From positions 1 to 64,000 of the forward strand of contig JANRJS010000023.1 in NCBI GenBank assembly GCA_033763835.1: a stretch of 64,000 bases of DNA. The letters are read 5' to 3'. Source of the DNA: JAPKYZ01 sp033763835. GTDB lineage: Bacteria > Acidobacteriota > Terriglobia > Bryobacterales > Bryobacteraceae. Positions within the stretch are counted from its first letter, which is position 1, and each line of letters starts with the position of its first letter. Of this stretch, positions 34,780 to 42,731 are shown one piece after another. Below the pieces are notes generated by a model. It was not told where the DNA came from. It did no database searches and saw nothing but the letters and a program-made list of their open reading frames with translations. Position numbers and translations under genes: made by a program.

Positions 34780-35808
34780 ATGAAAACACTCCTCTCAATC
34801 GCCGCACTTTCGCTTTTCGCCCCGGTACTTCCGGCCCAGGACCCGGCTCCAGCGCCCGCTGGCCAACCCCCTGCGGTCGCACCCGCCAAACGCCCCCGGC
34901 GTCCTCCACCGCCTGGTGTCAAGGAAGTGCAGAAGTCGATGGAACTCATCACGCCCGACGCCGTCTTTCCCGTACCCGGCGTGCCGGATTGGACCATCGC
35001 CACGCCCGACGCGGTTTGGGTTTCGAATAAGCCGAAGAACTCGATTTCAAAGCTCGACGCGAAAACCAACACCGTGACGGCGACGGTCACCGTCGGTGAA
35101 AAGCCGTGCAGCGGAATCGCCTACGGATTTGGGAGTCTCTGGGCGCCCAACTGCGGCGACAACACTGTGTCGCGCGTCGATGCCAAAGAGGCGAAAGTAA
35201 TCGCGACCATCCCCGTGGGTCCGGCGAATTCCGAAGGCGGAATCGATTGCTCGCCCGAAGCCTGCTGGCTTGCCACGGCGGGCGACAAAGTAGCGCGCAT
35301 CGACCCCAAGACTAATTCCGTGGTCGCCGAAGTGCCGGTGGCCGAAGGTTCCTACACGGTCGATTACGGGGAAGGCGCGATCTGGGTCACCAGCACCAAA
35401 ACCAACGTCGTAACCCGGATCGATCCGAAGACGAACCAAGTCACCGACACGATTCCCGTCGGCCCCAATCCGCGCTTCCAAACCGTCGGCGAGGGCTTTG
35501 TGTGGACGCTCAACCAGGGCGATGGCACGGTGTCGAAGATCGATCCGAAGACCCGCAAAGTGGTCGCGACGATCCAGTGCGGTACGCCCGGCGGCGGCGG
35601 CGAGATTTCGGCGGCGGGCGGCGCGGTGTGGCTGACGATTTTCCAGATTCCGATCACGCGCATCGACGCCAAAACCAACCAGGTGACGCACCAATACGCG
35701 GGCGCGGGCGGAGATGCGATCCTCTACGCCCACGGCTCGGTGTGGCTGTCGAATTTGCGCGAGCAGAACATCTGGCGCATCGATCCGAAGAAGATTACGG
35801 GGCAGTAA
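34780..35808 (+). CDS. Secreted Vgb/YVTN-like beta-propeller B
   Basis: A 342-residue exported propeller. ATG 34780 starts the signal peptide (MKTLLSIAALSLFAPVLPAQ); the frame opens earlier at a TTG (34753) without a leader. A Pro/Ala/Arg linker precedes seven or so blades with the same repeat as propeller A (ARIDPKTNSVVAEV, TRIDPKTNQVTDTI, SKIDPKTRKVVATI). The KPCSGIAYGFGSLWAPNCG segment aligns directly with the Cys-containing segment of propeller A, so the two are paralogues. It is divergent from the Oar-like receptor 2. The ligand is unknown. Confidence 0.82.
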   Translation: MKTLLSIAALSLFAPVLPAQDPAPAPAGQPPAVAPAKRPRRPPPPGVKEVQKSMELITPDAVFPVPGVPDWTIATPDAVWVSNKPKNSISKLDAKTNTVTATVTVGEKPCSGIAYGFGSLWAPNCGDNTVSRVDAKEAKVIATIPVGPANSEGGIDCSPEACWLATAGDKVARIDPKTNSVVAEVPVAEGSYTVDYGEGAIWVTSTKTNVVTRIDPKTNQVTDTIPVGPNPRFQTVGEGFVWTLNQGDGTVSKIDPKTRKVVATIQCGTPGGGGEISAAGGAVWLTIFQIPITRIDAKTNQVTHQYAGAGGDAILYAHGSVWLSNLREQNIWRIDPKKITGQ

Positions 35809-35819
35809 CCAGCCTGCGT

Positions 35820-36377
35820 TTAGTTTCGTCCGGGCCCACCGGATAGCGATTGAAACCACGCATTCACCCGCTCTATTGTGTCCGGTGGAAGCCGGAGAGG
35901 TTCGGAGAGAAAATACGCCCCAACCGGCTTTCCGGATTCGTTACGGCAGGGGTTATGAAGCGTGAGTTGGACTTGACCCTCGGTAAGCTTTTTCCAGTCG
36001 GTCGCCGATCCAATGATGGAAAATGCAATGTCTGTAAGGGTCACAAATTGACCAGGGCGAGACGCTACACAGGGTTCCTTGATTTCCGATAGATCGCCAA
36101 AAATAATTAGCGCGCTACTATGCGTCGACCATCGATGCTTGGGATCAGTTCGATGAAGGATGGTTTCGATGGTCCACTCTCGACCCGCACGGCGCTTCTT
36201 CGAATATTGGAATCTTAAGGAGCAGGCAAATCGTACATTCACATACTCCCGATCGCCAAGGCTCAACTCGTCGACCCTGATTTTTTCGATCACGACTTTA
36301 CCCAAACCCTCGGCATTCGCCTTCCAGCCAAGCAGGTTTGCCAAACAAAGCCAAAGCACGTGCTTCGTCTTCATCAT
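35820..36377 (-). CDS. Hypothetical secreted protein
   Basis: A 185-residue protein of unknown function. The ATG at 36377 gives a signal peptide (TKHVLWLCLANLLGWKANA) and is better than the upstream in-frame ATG at 36503, which precedes non-hydrophobic sequence overlapping the next gene. The mature part is rich in beta strands (KVVIEKIRVDELSLGDREYV; VQLTLHNPCRNESGKPVGAY). Its four Cys could make disulfides. Codon use looks less GC-biased than in the neighbours, which may point to acquisition. Confidence 0.6.
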   Translation of the reverse strand: MMKTKHVLWLCLANLLGWKANAEGLGKVVIEKIRVDELSLGDREYVNVRFACSLRFQYSKKRRAGREWTIETILHRTDPKHRWSTHSSALIIFGDLSEIKEPCVASRPGQFVTLTDIAFSIIGSATDWKKLTEGQVQLTLHNPCRNESGKPVGAYFLSEPLRLPPDTIERVNAWFQSLSGGPGRN

Positions 36378-36434
36378 CGTTCCGAAACTTACCACGCGGC
36401 GTAGCGCCAAACAAAGCGCTAAACTAGGGCGCGC

Positions 36435-38429
36435 GTGACGCCCGAAGAAGAAATCCAAGCGCTCCGAGCGCGTGTGGACGAACTCGACCGCCGGGTCGCG
36501 CAACTCGAAGGCCGGCGAGTCGCGTGGACGGCGCCATCCACACCGCCGCCACCCAAACCTGAGCCACAGCTCGCCGCCGTCGAACCGCCCCCGCCGCCGG
36601 TTGTCGAACCTCCGAGCCTATTCGCCACGCGCGAGCCAGAGCCCGAACCCGAGATCGCTTCCCTCGAAACGCGCGTCGGACTCGCCTGGGTCAACCGGCT
36701 CGCCGTCGTCACCTGCATTTTCGCGGCGGCGTTCTTCTTCAAGTACGCCGTCGATAACGAATGGATCGGCCCGCGCGGGCGGATCTTGCTTGGCGTGCTC
36801 GCGGGGCTGGTCTCGATTTTCGCGGCCGACCGCTTCCACCGGCGCGGCGAGCGCACTTACGCCCAGGGACTGCTTGCACTAGGCGTCGCTCTGCTCTACG
36901 CCTCGTTCTTCGCCGCTCACGGTTTCTACCAACTGATCCCCTTCGCGGCGGCGTTCCCGCTGATGGCGGGTGCGGCCTTGCTCGGGGGGACGCTCGCGAT
37001 TCGTTACAACTCGGAAGCGATCGCAGCGCTCTCGCTGGCCGGTGGCGTACTCACGCCTATGCTGCTTTCGAGCGGCGAATTTCGCGCGATTTTCTTCTTC
37101 TCGTACGTGCTCTCGCTCGCGGCGGGCGCACGCTGGGCCGCTCACCGCCAGGGCTGGACTTTGATCGACCGGATGTCGCTCGCGGCCACTGCCTGGCTCG
37201 GCTATCTGAGCTTCGACGGTGTCGCGACGACCAACGCCCATCATGCTCTCGCGATCTTCGCCGCGCTTGCTTACGCGCTGCATTCGCGCTGGGCCAGCGA
37301 TGGGGTCCGCTACTTCGCGCAACTCGCCTTTTCGCTGCTTATCGCCGGGGCCGCGCCGAAATCGCCGCTCGCTTTAATCCTCCTGATCCCGATGGCGTGG
37401 GAAGGATTGTCGCCCTTCCGCGCGCAACCCGGCCGCTGGAGCGGACTGGTGACCCTGCTCGGCGCTTGGATCGTCGTAGGGACCTGGCACGCCGCGCACT
37501 GGCAAGACCCGGTCTGGGTGAAACTCGTCCCCGAGTATGGATTCTTGATCCTGTTTCTGATCGGCGCGATCCGCATGCCGAAACTCGGACAGCCACAAGC
37601 CGCACTCGACATCCTATTACTCGCTGGGCCGCTGTTTTTCACCCCGATCTACCTGAGCCTCCAGCCCGCGCTCAAAGCCTGGCACGGCGCGGCGGCGCTG
37701 GGCGTCGCCGGACTCTACACCGCCGCCGGATACGCCGTCAGGATCGACGCTCGAGCTTCCCTGCTCGCTTTCGGCATGGCGCTTGCGTTCCTGACACTCG
37801 CCGTACCGCTGCAATTTTCCGCGTTCCGAATCACGATGGCGTGGGCCGTCCAAGGCGCGGCGCTCGCGTGGCTGGCGGCGCGCGTCAACTCGACGAAGGC
37901 GGCTTACGGAGCGCTCGTCGTCCTCGCGCTCGCCGCTTTGAATTTGTTGGGCGATCCCGGCTCCGGCGCGACCCGCATCGCGACCTTCGCCGTACTCGCC
38001 TTCGCGCTGTGGCTCGCGGCCTACTGGCTGCGCGGATTCCGCGAGAACCCGCGCATCGCTCTCGGCCCCTATGTGATCGGCCACGCCATCGCGCTCTGGG
38101 GAATCGCTCTCGAGCTGATCGACGCCACCAAGACCGCCGAAAATCCGTCGAGCGCCGCGAGCCTCGCCATCTCGATTCTCGGGGCGGTTTACGGAGTGGC
38201 GCTGGTCGCCGCGGGCGTCGCTACGCGCACGCGCATTAACCGACTACTCGGTCTCGGTCTGATCGCCCTGGTGATCGCCAAGCTCTACCTCTCCGACATC
38301 TGGAGCCTCGGCCTCATCCATCGCGTCGTCGCCTTCGGAGCGCTGGGCGCGCTACTGCTCGCCACTTCTTTCCTCTATTCGCGATTCCGGCCCAAGATCG
38401 AAGCGCTGCTCGAAGAGGAGCGCCCGTGA
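36435..38429 (+). CDS. DUF2339 polytopic membrane protein
   Basis: A 664-residue DUF2339 protein. It starts at GTG 36435 with a short coiled coil (EEEIQALRARVDELDRRVAQ) and a proline-rich linker (about 33-62), followed by about 20 hydrophobic helices. The family hallmark LAWVNRLAVVTCIFAAAFFFKYAVDNEWIG opens the membrane part, then GPRGRILLGVLAGLVSIFAA. Function is unknown. The downstream DUF3999 gene overlaps by four bases, a pairing seen repeatedly in other bacteria, which suggests the two proteins act together. Confidence 0.9.
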   Translation: MTPEEEIQALRARVDELDRRVAQLEGRRVAWTAPSTPPPPKPEPQLAAVEPPPPPVVEPPSLFATREPEPEPEIASLETRVGLAWVNRLAVVTCIFAAAFFFKYAVDNEWIGPRGRILLGVLAGLVSIFAADRFHRRGERTYAQGLLALGVALLYASFFAAHGFYQLIPFAAAFPLMAGAALLGGTLAIRYNSEAIAALSLAGGVLTPMLLSSGEFRAIFFFSYVLSLAAGARWAAHRQGWTLIDRMSLAATAWLGYLSFDGVATTNAHHALAIFAALAYALHSRWASDGVRYFAQLAFSLLIAGAAPKSPLALILLIPMAWEGLSPFRAQPGRWSGLVTLLGAWIVVGTWHAAHWQDPVWVKLVPEYGFLILFLIGAIRMPKLGQPQAALDILLLAGPLFFTPIYLSLQPALKAWHGAAALGVAGLYTAAGYAVRIDARASLLAFGMALAFLTLAVPLQFSAFRITMAWAVQGAALAWLAARVNSTKAAYGALVVLALAALNLLGDPGSGATRIATFAVLAFALWLAAYWLRGFRENPRIALGPYVIGHAIALWGIALELIDATKTAENPSSAASLAISILGAVYGVALVAAGVATRTRINRLLGLGLIALVIAKLYLSDIWSLGLIHRVVAFGALGALLLATSFLYSRFRPKIEALLEEERP

Positions 38430-39613
38430 TCCTCCTCCTCGTCGCCGCCGGGCTAGACCCAACGCAATGGGAATTCCGGCGTACGATCCGGGTGACTCAA
38501 CCGAACGCCGTACACGCCATCCGCCTCGATCCGCAAACATTGCGCCACGCCCAACTGCAGCTTGCCGATCTTCGAGTGGTGCGCGGAGAAACGCCGGTTC
38601 CGCATCTCGTCCGGCAGGCGGGCGGCGCGACGATCGAAACGCTGTCGCCCACCTTGTTCGACAAGGTCCGCACGCCAGCCGGCGAACTGCGATTCACGCT
38701 GCGCCTACCCAAAGCGGAGCCGCACTCCCGCATCGCCATCTCGACCACCGACCGCGACTTCCGCCGTCCGGTGAGGATCGAAACGTCGCCCAATGGCCGC
38801 ACTTGGGACACCGCTCTCGCCAAGGGATACATCCTCGATTTCACGCAGAACGGCCAGCGGTTGCAGTCGCTGGAAGTCGACTATCCAGTTTCCACGCAAT
38901 CGTTTGTGAGAGTCACGGTTGGCGGTTGGCCCAATCCCGCCACGCTAACCGGGACGTCGATGCAATTCGTGCGCGAGGAGGCCGCCGCCTGGACCGCCAC
39001 CGCCCAATCCGCACCGGCGCAGTCTGCGGGCGAGTCCGGCCAATCTCACTTTACGGTGGATTGGGGCGATCCTCCGCCAGCCTGGACGCGGCTCCGCGTC
39101 GAAACGCCGACGGCGAGCTTCTACCGATTCGCTTCGGTGGACGTATCGAGCGACGGCAAGGTCTGGCAGAGTGCCGCTGGTGGACGCCTGTTCCGGATCG
39201 GCGATTCCCAGAGCCTAGACTTGACCGCCTCCCTGCACCGCGAGCGCTGGTTGCGGCTGCGCGTTACCGACGGCGACGACCAACCGATCGCCGTCTCCCG
39301 GATCGTTCTCGATACGCCCACACAGTGGGTGCGCTTCGTGCCGAAAGAATCGGGCGAGTACTCGCTTTGGTACGGCAACGCAACGGCATCGCCCGCCAGA
39401 TACGATTTGGCGGCGGTCCTTCGCGACGCCGATCCCGCGCGGGACGTGATGATCGACTTGGAGGGCGAATCGCGATTCGCTGGATTCGTGAGCGAGAAAG
39501 CGCCTTGGACCGAGCGTCAACCGGTGGTGTTCTACGGAGCGCTGGCCGTAGCCGCCGTCTGCATCGGAGTCCTCGTTTGGCGCGGATTGCGAACTATCTC
39601 ACCAGCGGCGTAA
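38426..39613 (+). CDS. DUF3999-like membrane-anchored protein
   Basis: A 395-residue protein starting at GTG 38426 inside the DUF2339 gene. The N-terminal hydrophobic segment is short (MILLLVAAGL), and the body is beta-rich with discoidin-like repeats (RIAISTTDRDFRRPVRIETS; FYRFASVDVSSDGKVWQSAA). A C-terminal transmembrane helix (VVFYGALAVAAVCIGVLVW) anchors it, so most of it faces the periplasm. Its position after DUF2339 supports the DUF3999 assignment. Its last 20 bases overlap the 3' end of the convergent DsbD-alpha-like gene. Confidence 0.75.
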   Translation: MILLLVAAGLDPTQWEFRRTIRVTQPNAVHAIRLDPQTLRHAQLQLADLRVVRGETPVPHLVRQAGGATIETLSPTLFDKVRTPAGELRFTLRLPKAEPHSRIAISTTDRDFRRPVRIETSPNGRTWDTALAKGYILDFTQNGQRLQSLEVDYPVSTQSFVRVTVGGWPNPATLTGTSMQFVREEAAAWTATAQSAPAQSAGESGQSHFTVDWGDPPPAWTRLRVETPTASFYRFASVDVSSDGKVWQSAAGGRLFRIGDSQSLDLTASLHRERWLRLRVTDGDDQPIAVSRIVLDTPTQWVRFVPKESGEYSLWYGNATASPARYDLAAVLRDADPARDVMIDLEGESRFAGFVSEKAPWTERQPVVFYGALAVAAVCIGVLVWRGLRTISPAA

Positions 39614-40097
39614 GCGCGGCCAGATCGGCGGACGCGCCGGGCGTAAGGTCCACTTTCAGCGTGGTCTCGACGTTCTTGCAGACCGAGTCGGAGCAGGCCT
39701 GCCCCTTGATCGTCAACTCCGTCGCGGCGGCGCTCGCCTTCGCTTTCGCGGCGAGCGTTGCCGGTTTCGAGAAACCATAGCTATACCACTGGATGTCGGG
39801 CTTCGAGAAATCCTCGGGCGCGGTCTGCATCCACTCGCCTTCGAGGGTCGCGCCCGCGCCGACGGCCACCGTCGTCGGCTTTTCGGCCCCCAGCGACATC
39901 CGGCCTTTCAACGCCGCCGTTTGCCGCTGTTTGTTATCCATCGAAAAGGTGTGCCAGCCCGGTTCGGGAGCGATTTCGACCACCAGATGCGTACCCGTGT
40001 AGCGAGCGCGATACGTGAGACACAGCGTCTCGTCATGCCGGACCTCGACCGGAGCGGACCACTCGCCCGCCAGCATCAATACCGCCGCCAGAATCAT
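39594..40097 (-). CDS. DsbD N-terminal (alpha)-like thiol protein
   Basis: A 167-residue periplasmic protein with a hydrophobic leader (MILAAVLMLAG) and an immunoglobulin-like beta fold (LVVEIAPEPGWHTFSMDN; AATELTIKGQACSDSVCKN). The Cys-x4-Cys pair near residue 139 matches the active site of the N-terminal domain of DsbD, which passes electrons to periplasmic thioredoxin-like partners. No DsbD membrane domain is fused. It is directly downstream of, and overlaps by four bases, the thioredoxin-PDZ selenoprotein gene, which is therefore the obvious candidate redox partner. Confidence 0.78.
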   Translation of the reverse strand: MILAAVLMLAGEWSAPVEVRHDETLCLTYRARYTGTHLVVEIAPEPGWHTFSMDNKQRQTAALKGRMSLGAEKPTTVAVGAGATLEGEWMQTAPEDFSKPDIQWYSYGFSKPATLAAKAKASAAATELTIKGQACSDSVCKNVETTLKVDLTPGASADLAALTPLVR

Positions 40098-41323
40098 TTG
40101 CGGAAACTCAGCCTCGACGTCTTCAATTCCATTTGTAGGGGTTGATTATCGCGCAGGAGCGAAAGTTTCACCGATTCGCCCGCTTGGGTGTAGAGGCGGA
40201 TGTACAACTCGGGCGTGTTTGCCGACGGGTCGCGATCCACCCCGTTCACCGCCGTCACGATATCGCCGATCTTTAAGTCGTGCAGTTTCATCGTTTGCGC
40301 CATGCCGCTGACGTACTTCACCTGCCCGGCGAACCCGTCCGCCGCCAGCCCGCGCGCCTTCTTTTCTTCCGCCGTTAAGGGCCGCGATTCGAAGTACGTT
40401 CGCGGATCCACGGTGAGTTGCTTGTAGCGGATGTCGGAAAACCACCACAGCTTGGGCAGCGCGAGGGTAAACCGCTTCCGTTCCCCGCCGCGCAGAATCT
40501 CGACTTCGACCTTCTCGGTCTCCCGCGGCAGCTTGTCGTAGTGGAACTGCAAATCGCCAAACGTCCAGACCGCCGTACCGTTCAGCGCCGCGATCGTGTC
40601 TCCGGGGCGCATGCCCGCCTCCGCCGCCGCGCCTTGGGCTTCTTTCACGACAAGTCCTTTGGGAACATCGAGATAAATCCCCGCCGTGCGGATGTCCGCC
40701 GGCCGGAACATATCCCTGCGCTTGTCGAGCGTCCCATCGAGCTCCTTGTGCTGCAAGTCGAAATCGCCGATCAGGTGGCATTCGACGCAATTATTGCGGG
40801 CGAACGTGCGCTCGACCAGCAGCGGAATCTCTTTCGGGAAGCGCGGCTTGGGGCGCGCAATCTTTGGCAGTTTGCCCGCCTGATAGTCGGCGTGCAAGTC
40901 GAGTCCTTTGGCCAGCGCCAGTTCCAGGCTATCGAGACTCAGATAGGTATCCTGCGACGTGTCGCGCCCGCCGTACCGCATGTAAATCTGCTCGTCGGCG
41001 TTCAAAATAAAGAAGTAAAGCGTGTTGTAGCGGTCGTACTCGAAGAGCCCGATATCGACGTTATCCATGCGCGGAACACGCACGCACACGTATTGCTGCA
41101 TGAGTTTCCCACGCGGCGAATCGGGCGGCGACAGCACAACCTGTGCGTCGAAAACGCGGCCGGCGATTCAAGCTTCGCAGCGAAACTCGAGGAAGATCGG
41201 CTTGCCGGTGCGGCGCGCCTCGGCCAGCGCTTCCTGGTAGTTGTCGGTCCACTTAATCCCGCCCGTGCCAGGCTCCTGCGCGAGGAGCGACACGACCAGC
41301 GGGAATGCGGCGAACATGGGCAT
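40094..41323 (-). CDS. Trx7/PDZ domain selenoprotein (in-frame TGA = Sec)
   Basis: One gene read through an in-frame TGA at 41168-41170. The ATG at 41323 gives 409 residues. Signal peptide FAAFPLVVSLLAQ (ATG 41317 is an alternative start); thioredoxin-like domain at about 18-130 with KPIFLEFRCEA-Sec52, so the TGA is the second position of a CxxC motif (Cys49-x-x-Sec52); after it the fold continues (RVFDAQVVLSPPDSPRGKLM; NTLYFFILNADEQIYMRYGG). A CVECH motif lies at about 176-180. A PDZ domain at about 217-262 (GMRPGDTIAALNGTAVWTFG) and a second PDZ-like part (LKIGDIVTAVNGVDRDPS) follow. A SECIS-like hairpin is 17 nt after the TGA. I recall this architecture as a known '(seleno)protein' family of planctomycete/acidobacterial genomes. 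A sense-to-stop mutation is the alternative but would not explain the hairpin or position. Confidence 0.85.
41129..41150 (-). promoter_or_regulatory. Bacterial SECIS element of the Trx/PDZ selenoprotein
   Basis: On the coding (minus) strand the 22 bases after a 17-nt spacer from the TGA fold as CGAC-GCACA-GGU-UGUGC-U-GUCG: a lower stem of four pairs, one bulged U, an upper stem of five pairs, and a GGU apical loop. The loop lies 26 nt after the TGA, within the spacing known for bacterial SECIS elements, and GGU plus a bulged U are the features SelB recognises in E. coli fdhF (where the bulge is on the 5' side). Confidence 0.75.
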
Positions 41324-41351
41324 GTTTCGATTGTAACGAAGGACTGGGCTT

Positions 41352-41386
41352 TTGACACACCTTCGCATAGGTCTTAGCATAGGCTT
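41352..41386 (+). promoter_or_regulatory. Putative vapBC promoter, near-leaderless
   Basis: TTGACA at 41352-41357, a 17-bp spacer and TAGCAT at 41375-41380 form a sigma70-like promoter ending six bases before the VapB ATG at 41387. Transcription would start at or next to the start codon, giving a leaderless message. The direct repeats GCATAGGTCTTA (41365-41376) and GCATAGGCTTA (41377-41387) overlap it and may bind VapB/VapBC. Confidence 0.5.
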
Positions 41387-41626
41387 ATGGCAACAGCCTT
41401 AGAGCGGCGTGTCCGGCTATTCAGGAACGGCCGAAATCAAGCTGTCCGAATTCCGCGAGGATTCGAACTGCCTGGAAGAGATGCGGTGATGAGGAAGGAA
41501 GGCGAGCGGTTGATTGTGGAACCTGTTCCGAAAAAGTCGTTGCTAGCCGTCCTGTCCACTCTTTCGGTTTTGGATGAGGACTTTGCGGAAATCGACGACC
41601 CCCAACCTCAAGCAGTCGACCTCTGA
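41387..41626 (+). CDS. vapB: VapB-type antitoxin (AbrB/SpoVT-like)
   Basis: A 79-residue antitoxin. The N-terminal swapped-hairpin DNA-binding domain is seen in RRVRLFRNGRNQAVRIPRGFELPGRDAVMR, with the 'NGRNQAVRIP' signature of VapB/MazE proteins. The C-terminal tail (KKSLLAVLSTLSVLDEDFAE) is the probable toxin-wrapping segment. It overlaps the VapC gene by one base (TGATG), so the pair is co-translated. It would neutralise VapC and repress its own promoter. Confidence 0.92.
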   Translation: MATALERRVRLFRNGRNQAVRIPRGFELPGRDAVMRKEGERLIVEPVPKKSLLAVLSTLSVLDEDFAEIDDPQPQAVDL

Positions 41627-42024
41627 TGCGTTATTTACTGGACACCAACATCGTGTCCGATCTCGTACGGAATCCGCAAGGCCGCGTAAGGCGGCGCATT
41701 GAAGATGTAGGCGAAGCGGAAGTGGCGACTAGCATCGTGGTCGCTGCGGAGCTACGCTACGGCGCAGCCAAAAAGGGTTCGGCGCGACTGACAGCGCAAG
41801 TCGAAACCATTCTTGAAGCTCTGGCCGTACTCCCACTCAAAGAACCGGTAGATCGCGTCTACGGCACGCTGCGAGTCCACTTGGAGCGTAAGGGACAGCC
41901 GATCGGCGGCAACGATTTGTTGATCGCCGCGCAGGCGATCTTCCTCGGCGTCACGCTCGTGACCGCCAACAATCGGGAGTTTGCGCGGCTGGAAGATCTT
42001 CGTTGCGAGAACTGGCTCGTCTAG
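41626..42024 (+). CDS. vapC: VapC-type PIN-domain ribonuclease toxin
   Basis: A 132-residue PIN-domain endoribonuclease. Expected acidic metal ligands are present: Asp6 in MRYLLDTNIVSDL, Glu42 in VVAAELRYGAAKKG, and Asp97 in IGGNDLLIAAQA, with the late VTANNREFARL block. The family cleaves tRNA or rRNA. The length is normal and no residue is missing, so it should be active. It is translated together with the upstream antitoxin. Confidence 0.94.
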   Translation: MRYLLDTNIVSDLVRNPQGRVRRRIEDVGEAEVATSIVVAAELRYGAAKKGSARLTAQVETILEALAVLPLKEPVDRVYGTLRVHLERKGQPIGGNDLLIAAQAIFLGVTLVTANNREFARLEDLRCENWLV

Positions 42025-42069
42025 AGGACGGAACTCGTATGCCGAGTGCGGTGTCTCAAGACCTTAGCG

Positions 42070-42726
42070 ATGTTCAAAGCCACTCCATGCCTTCTGGTTC
42101 TCTTATTCCTGTCGGCGAAATGCCAAGGGGAAAAACCGAACACACCGTGCTTCATCGATGTGCCGGTTTACGATCCGTTTGGGGAGCGTCTCCCTTTCCG
42201 GGTGGTTCGCGTTAGCCCAGAGAATGCGAAACACATGAATCTTTTGCGGACGCGAATCGACGGAATTCAAGTAACAAGCATTGGCTCGCGTGTGGTCTTT
42301 CCCGCTAAGCCGATCCTAGGCGCTGAAGTGAAGACTACGCTGGAAGACGCGAAAAAGCGAAGACTCACGACTCGGTTTGTCGTGACCGATTGTCACATGC
42401 GCCGCTCGCAGGTCTACAGGAGTTCGGATAATGGCTTCGACGTGTCCTCCATCCCAGTGAAAGGACGGCTGTCTGGTTGCCGCTTTACTGGCGATTGGTG
42501 GGTACGAGTGCTACCGATGTTCGGCGGTCCGGACCACGTTATCGCAGCCGATGGCTATGTCCACGAGAACGGGGCCCTTGAGTTGGCTGTCGAAACACTT
42601 GGAGTACGGCGCATCTTGATCGTCGGAAAGGGCAAAGAAGCGCTCCGAACCATCGCGTTCAACACAACAAGCGGCAAGAACTCCGATGTGGGCATGATTG
42701 ACTTGCGCGGTGCCTGTCCGCCCTAG
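42070..42726 (+). CDS. Hypothetical secreted beta-rich protein
   Basis: A 218-residue protein that I do not recognise. The ATG at 42070 starts a signal peptide (FKATPCLLVLLFLSAKCQG); the upstream in-frame ATG at 42046 adds eight residues. The mature part begins with CFIDVPVYDPFGERLPFRVV and contains paired cysteines (VTDCHMRRS; KGRLSGCRFTGDW). A carboxypeptidase-regulatory-like fold is possible because of 'VYDPFGERLPF', but this is weak. It follows vapC by 45 bp. Confidence 0.6.
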   Translation: MFKATPCLLVLLFLSAKCQGEKPNTPCFIDVPVYDPFGERLPFRVVRVSPENAKHMNLLRTRIDGIQVTSIGSRVVFPAKPILGAEVKTTLEDAKKRRLTTRFVVTDCHMRRSQVYRSSDNGFDVSSIPVKGRLSGCRFTGDWWVRVLPMFGGPDHVIAADGYVHENGALELAVETLGVRRILIVGKGKEALRTIAFNTTSGKNSDVGMIDLRGACPP

Positions 42727-42731
42727 CAGCC

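Noticed and set aside
36761..38239. Plus-strand ORF of 492 codons inside the DUF2339 gene
   Set aside because: Same-strand alternate frame with Arg-rich, motif-free product; DUF2339 is the real frame.
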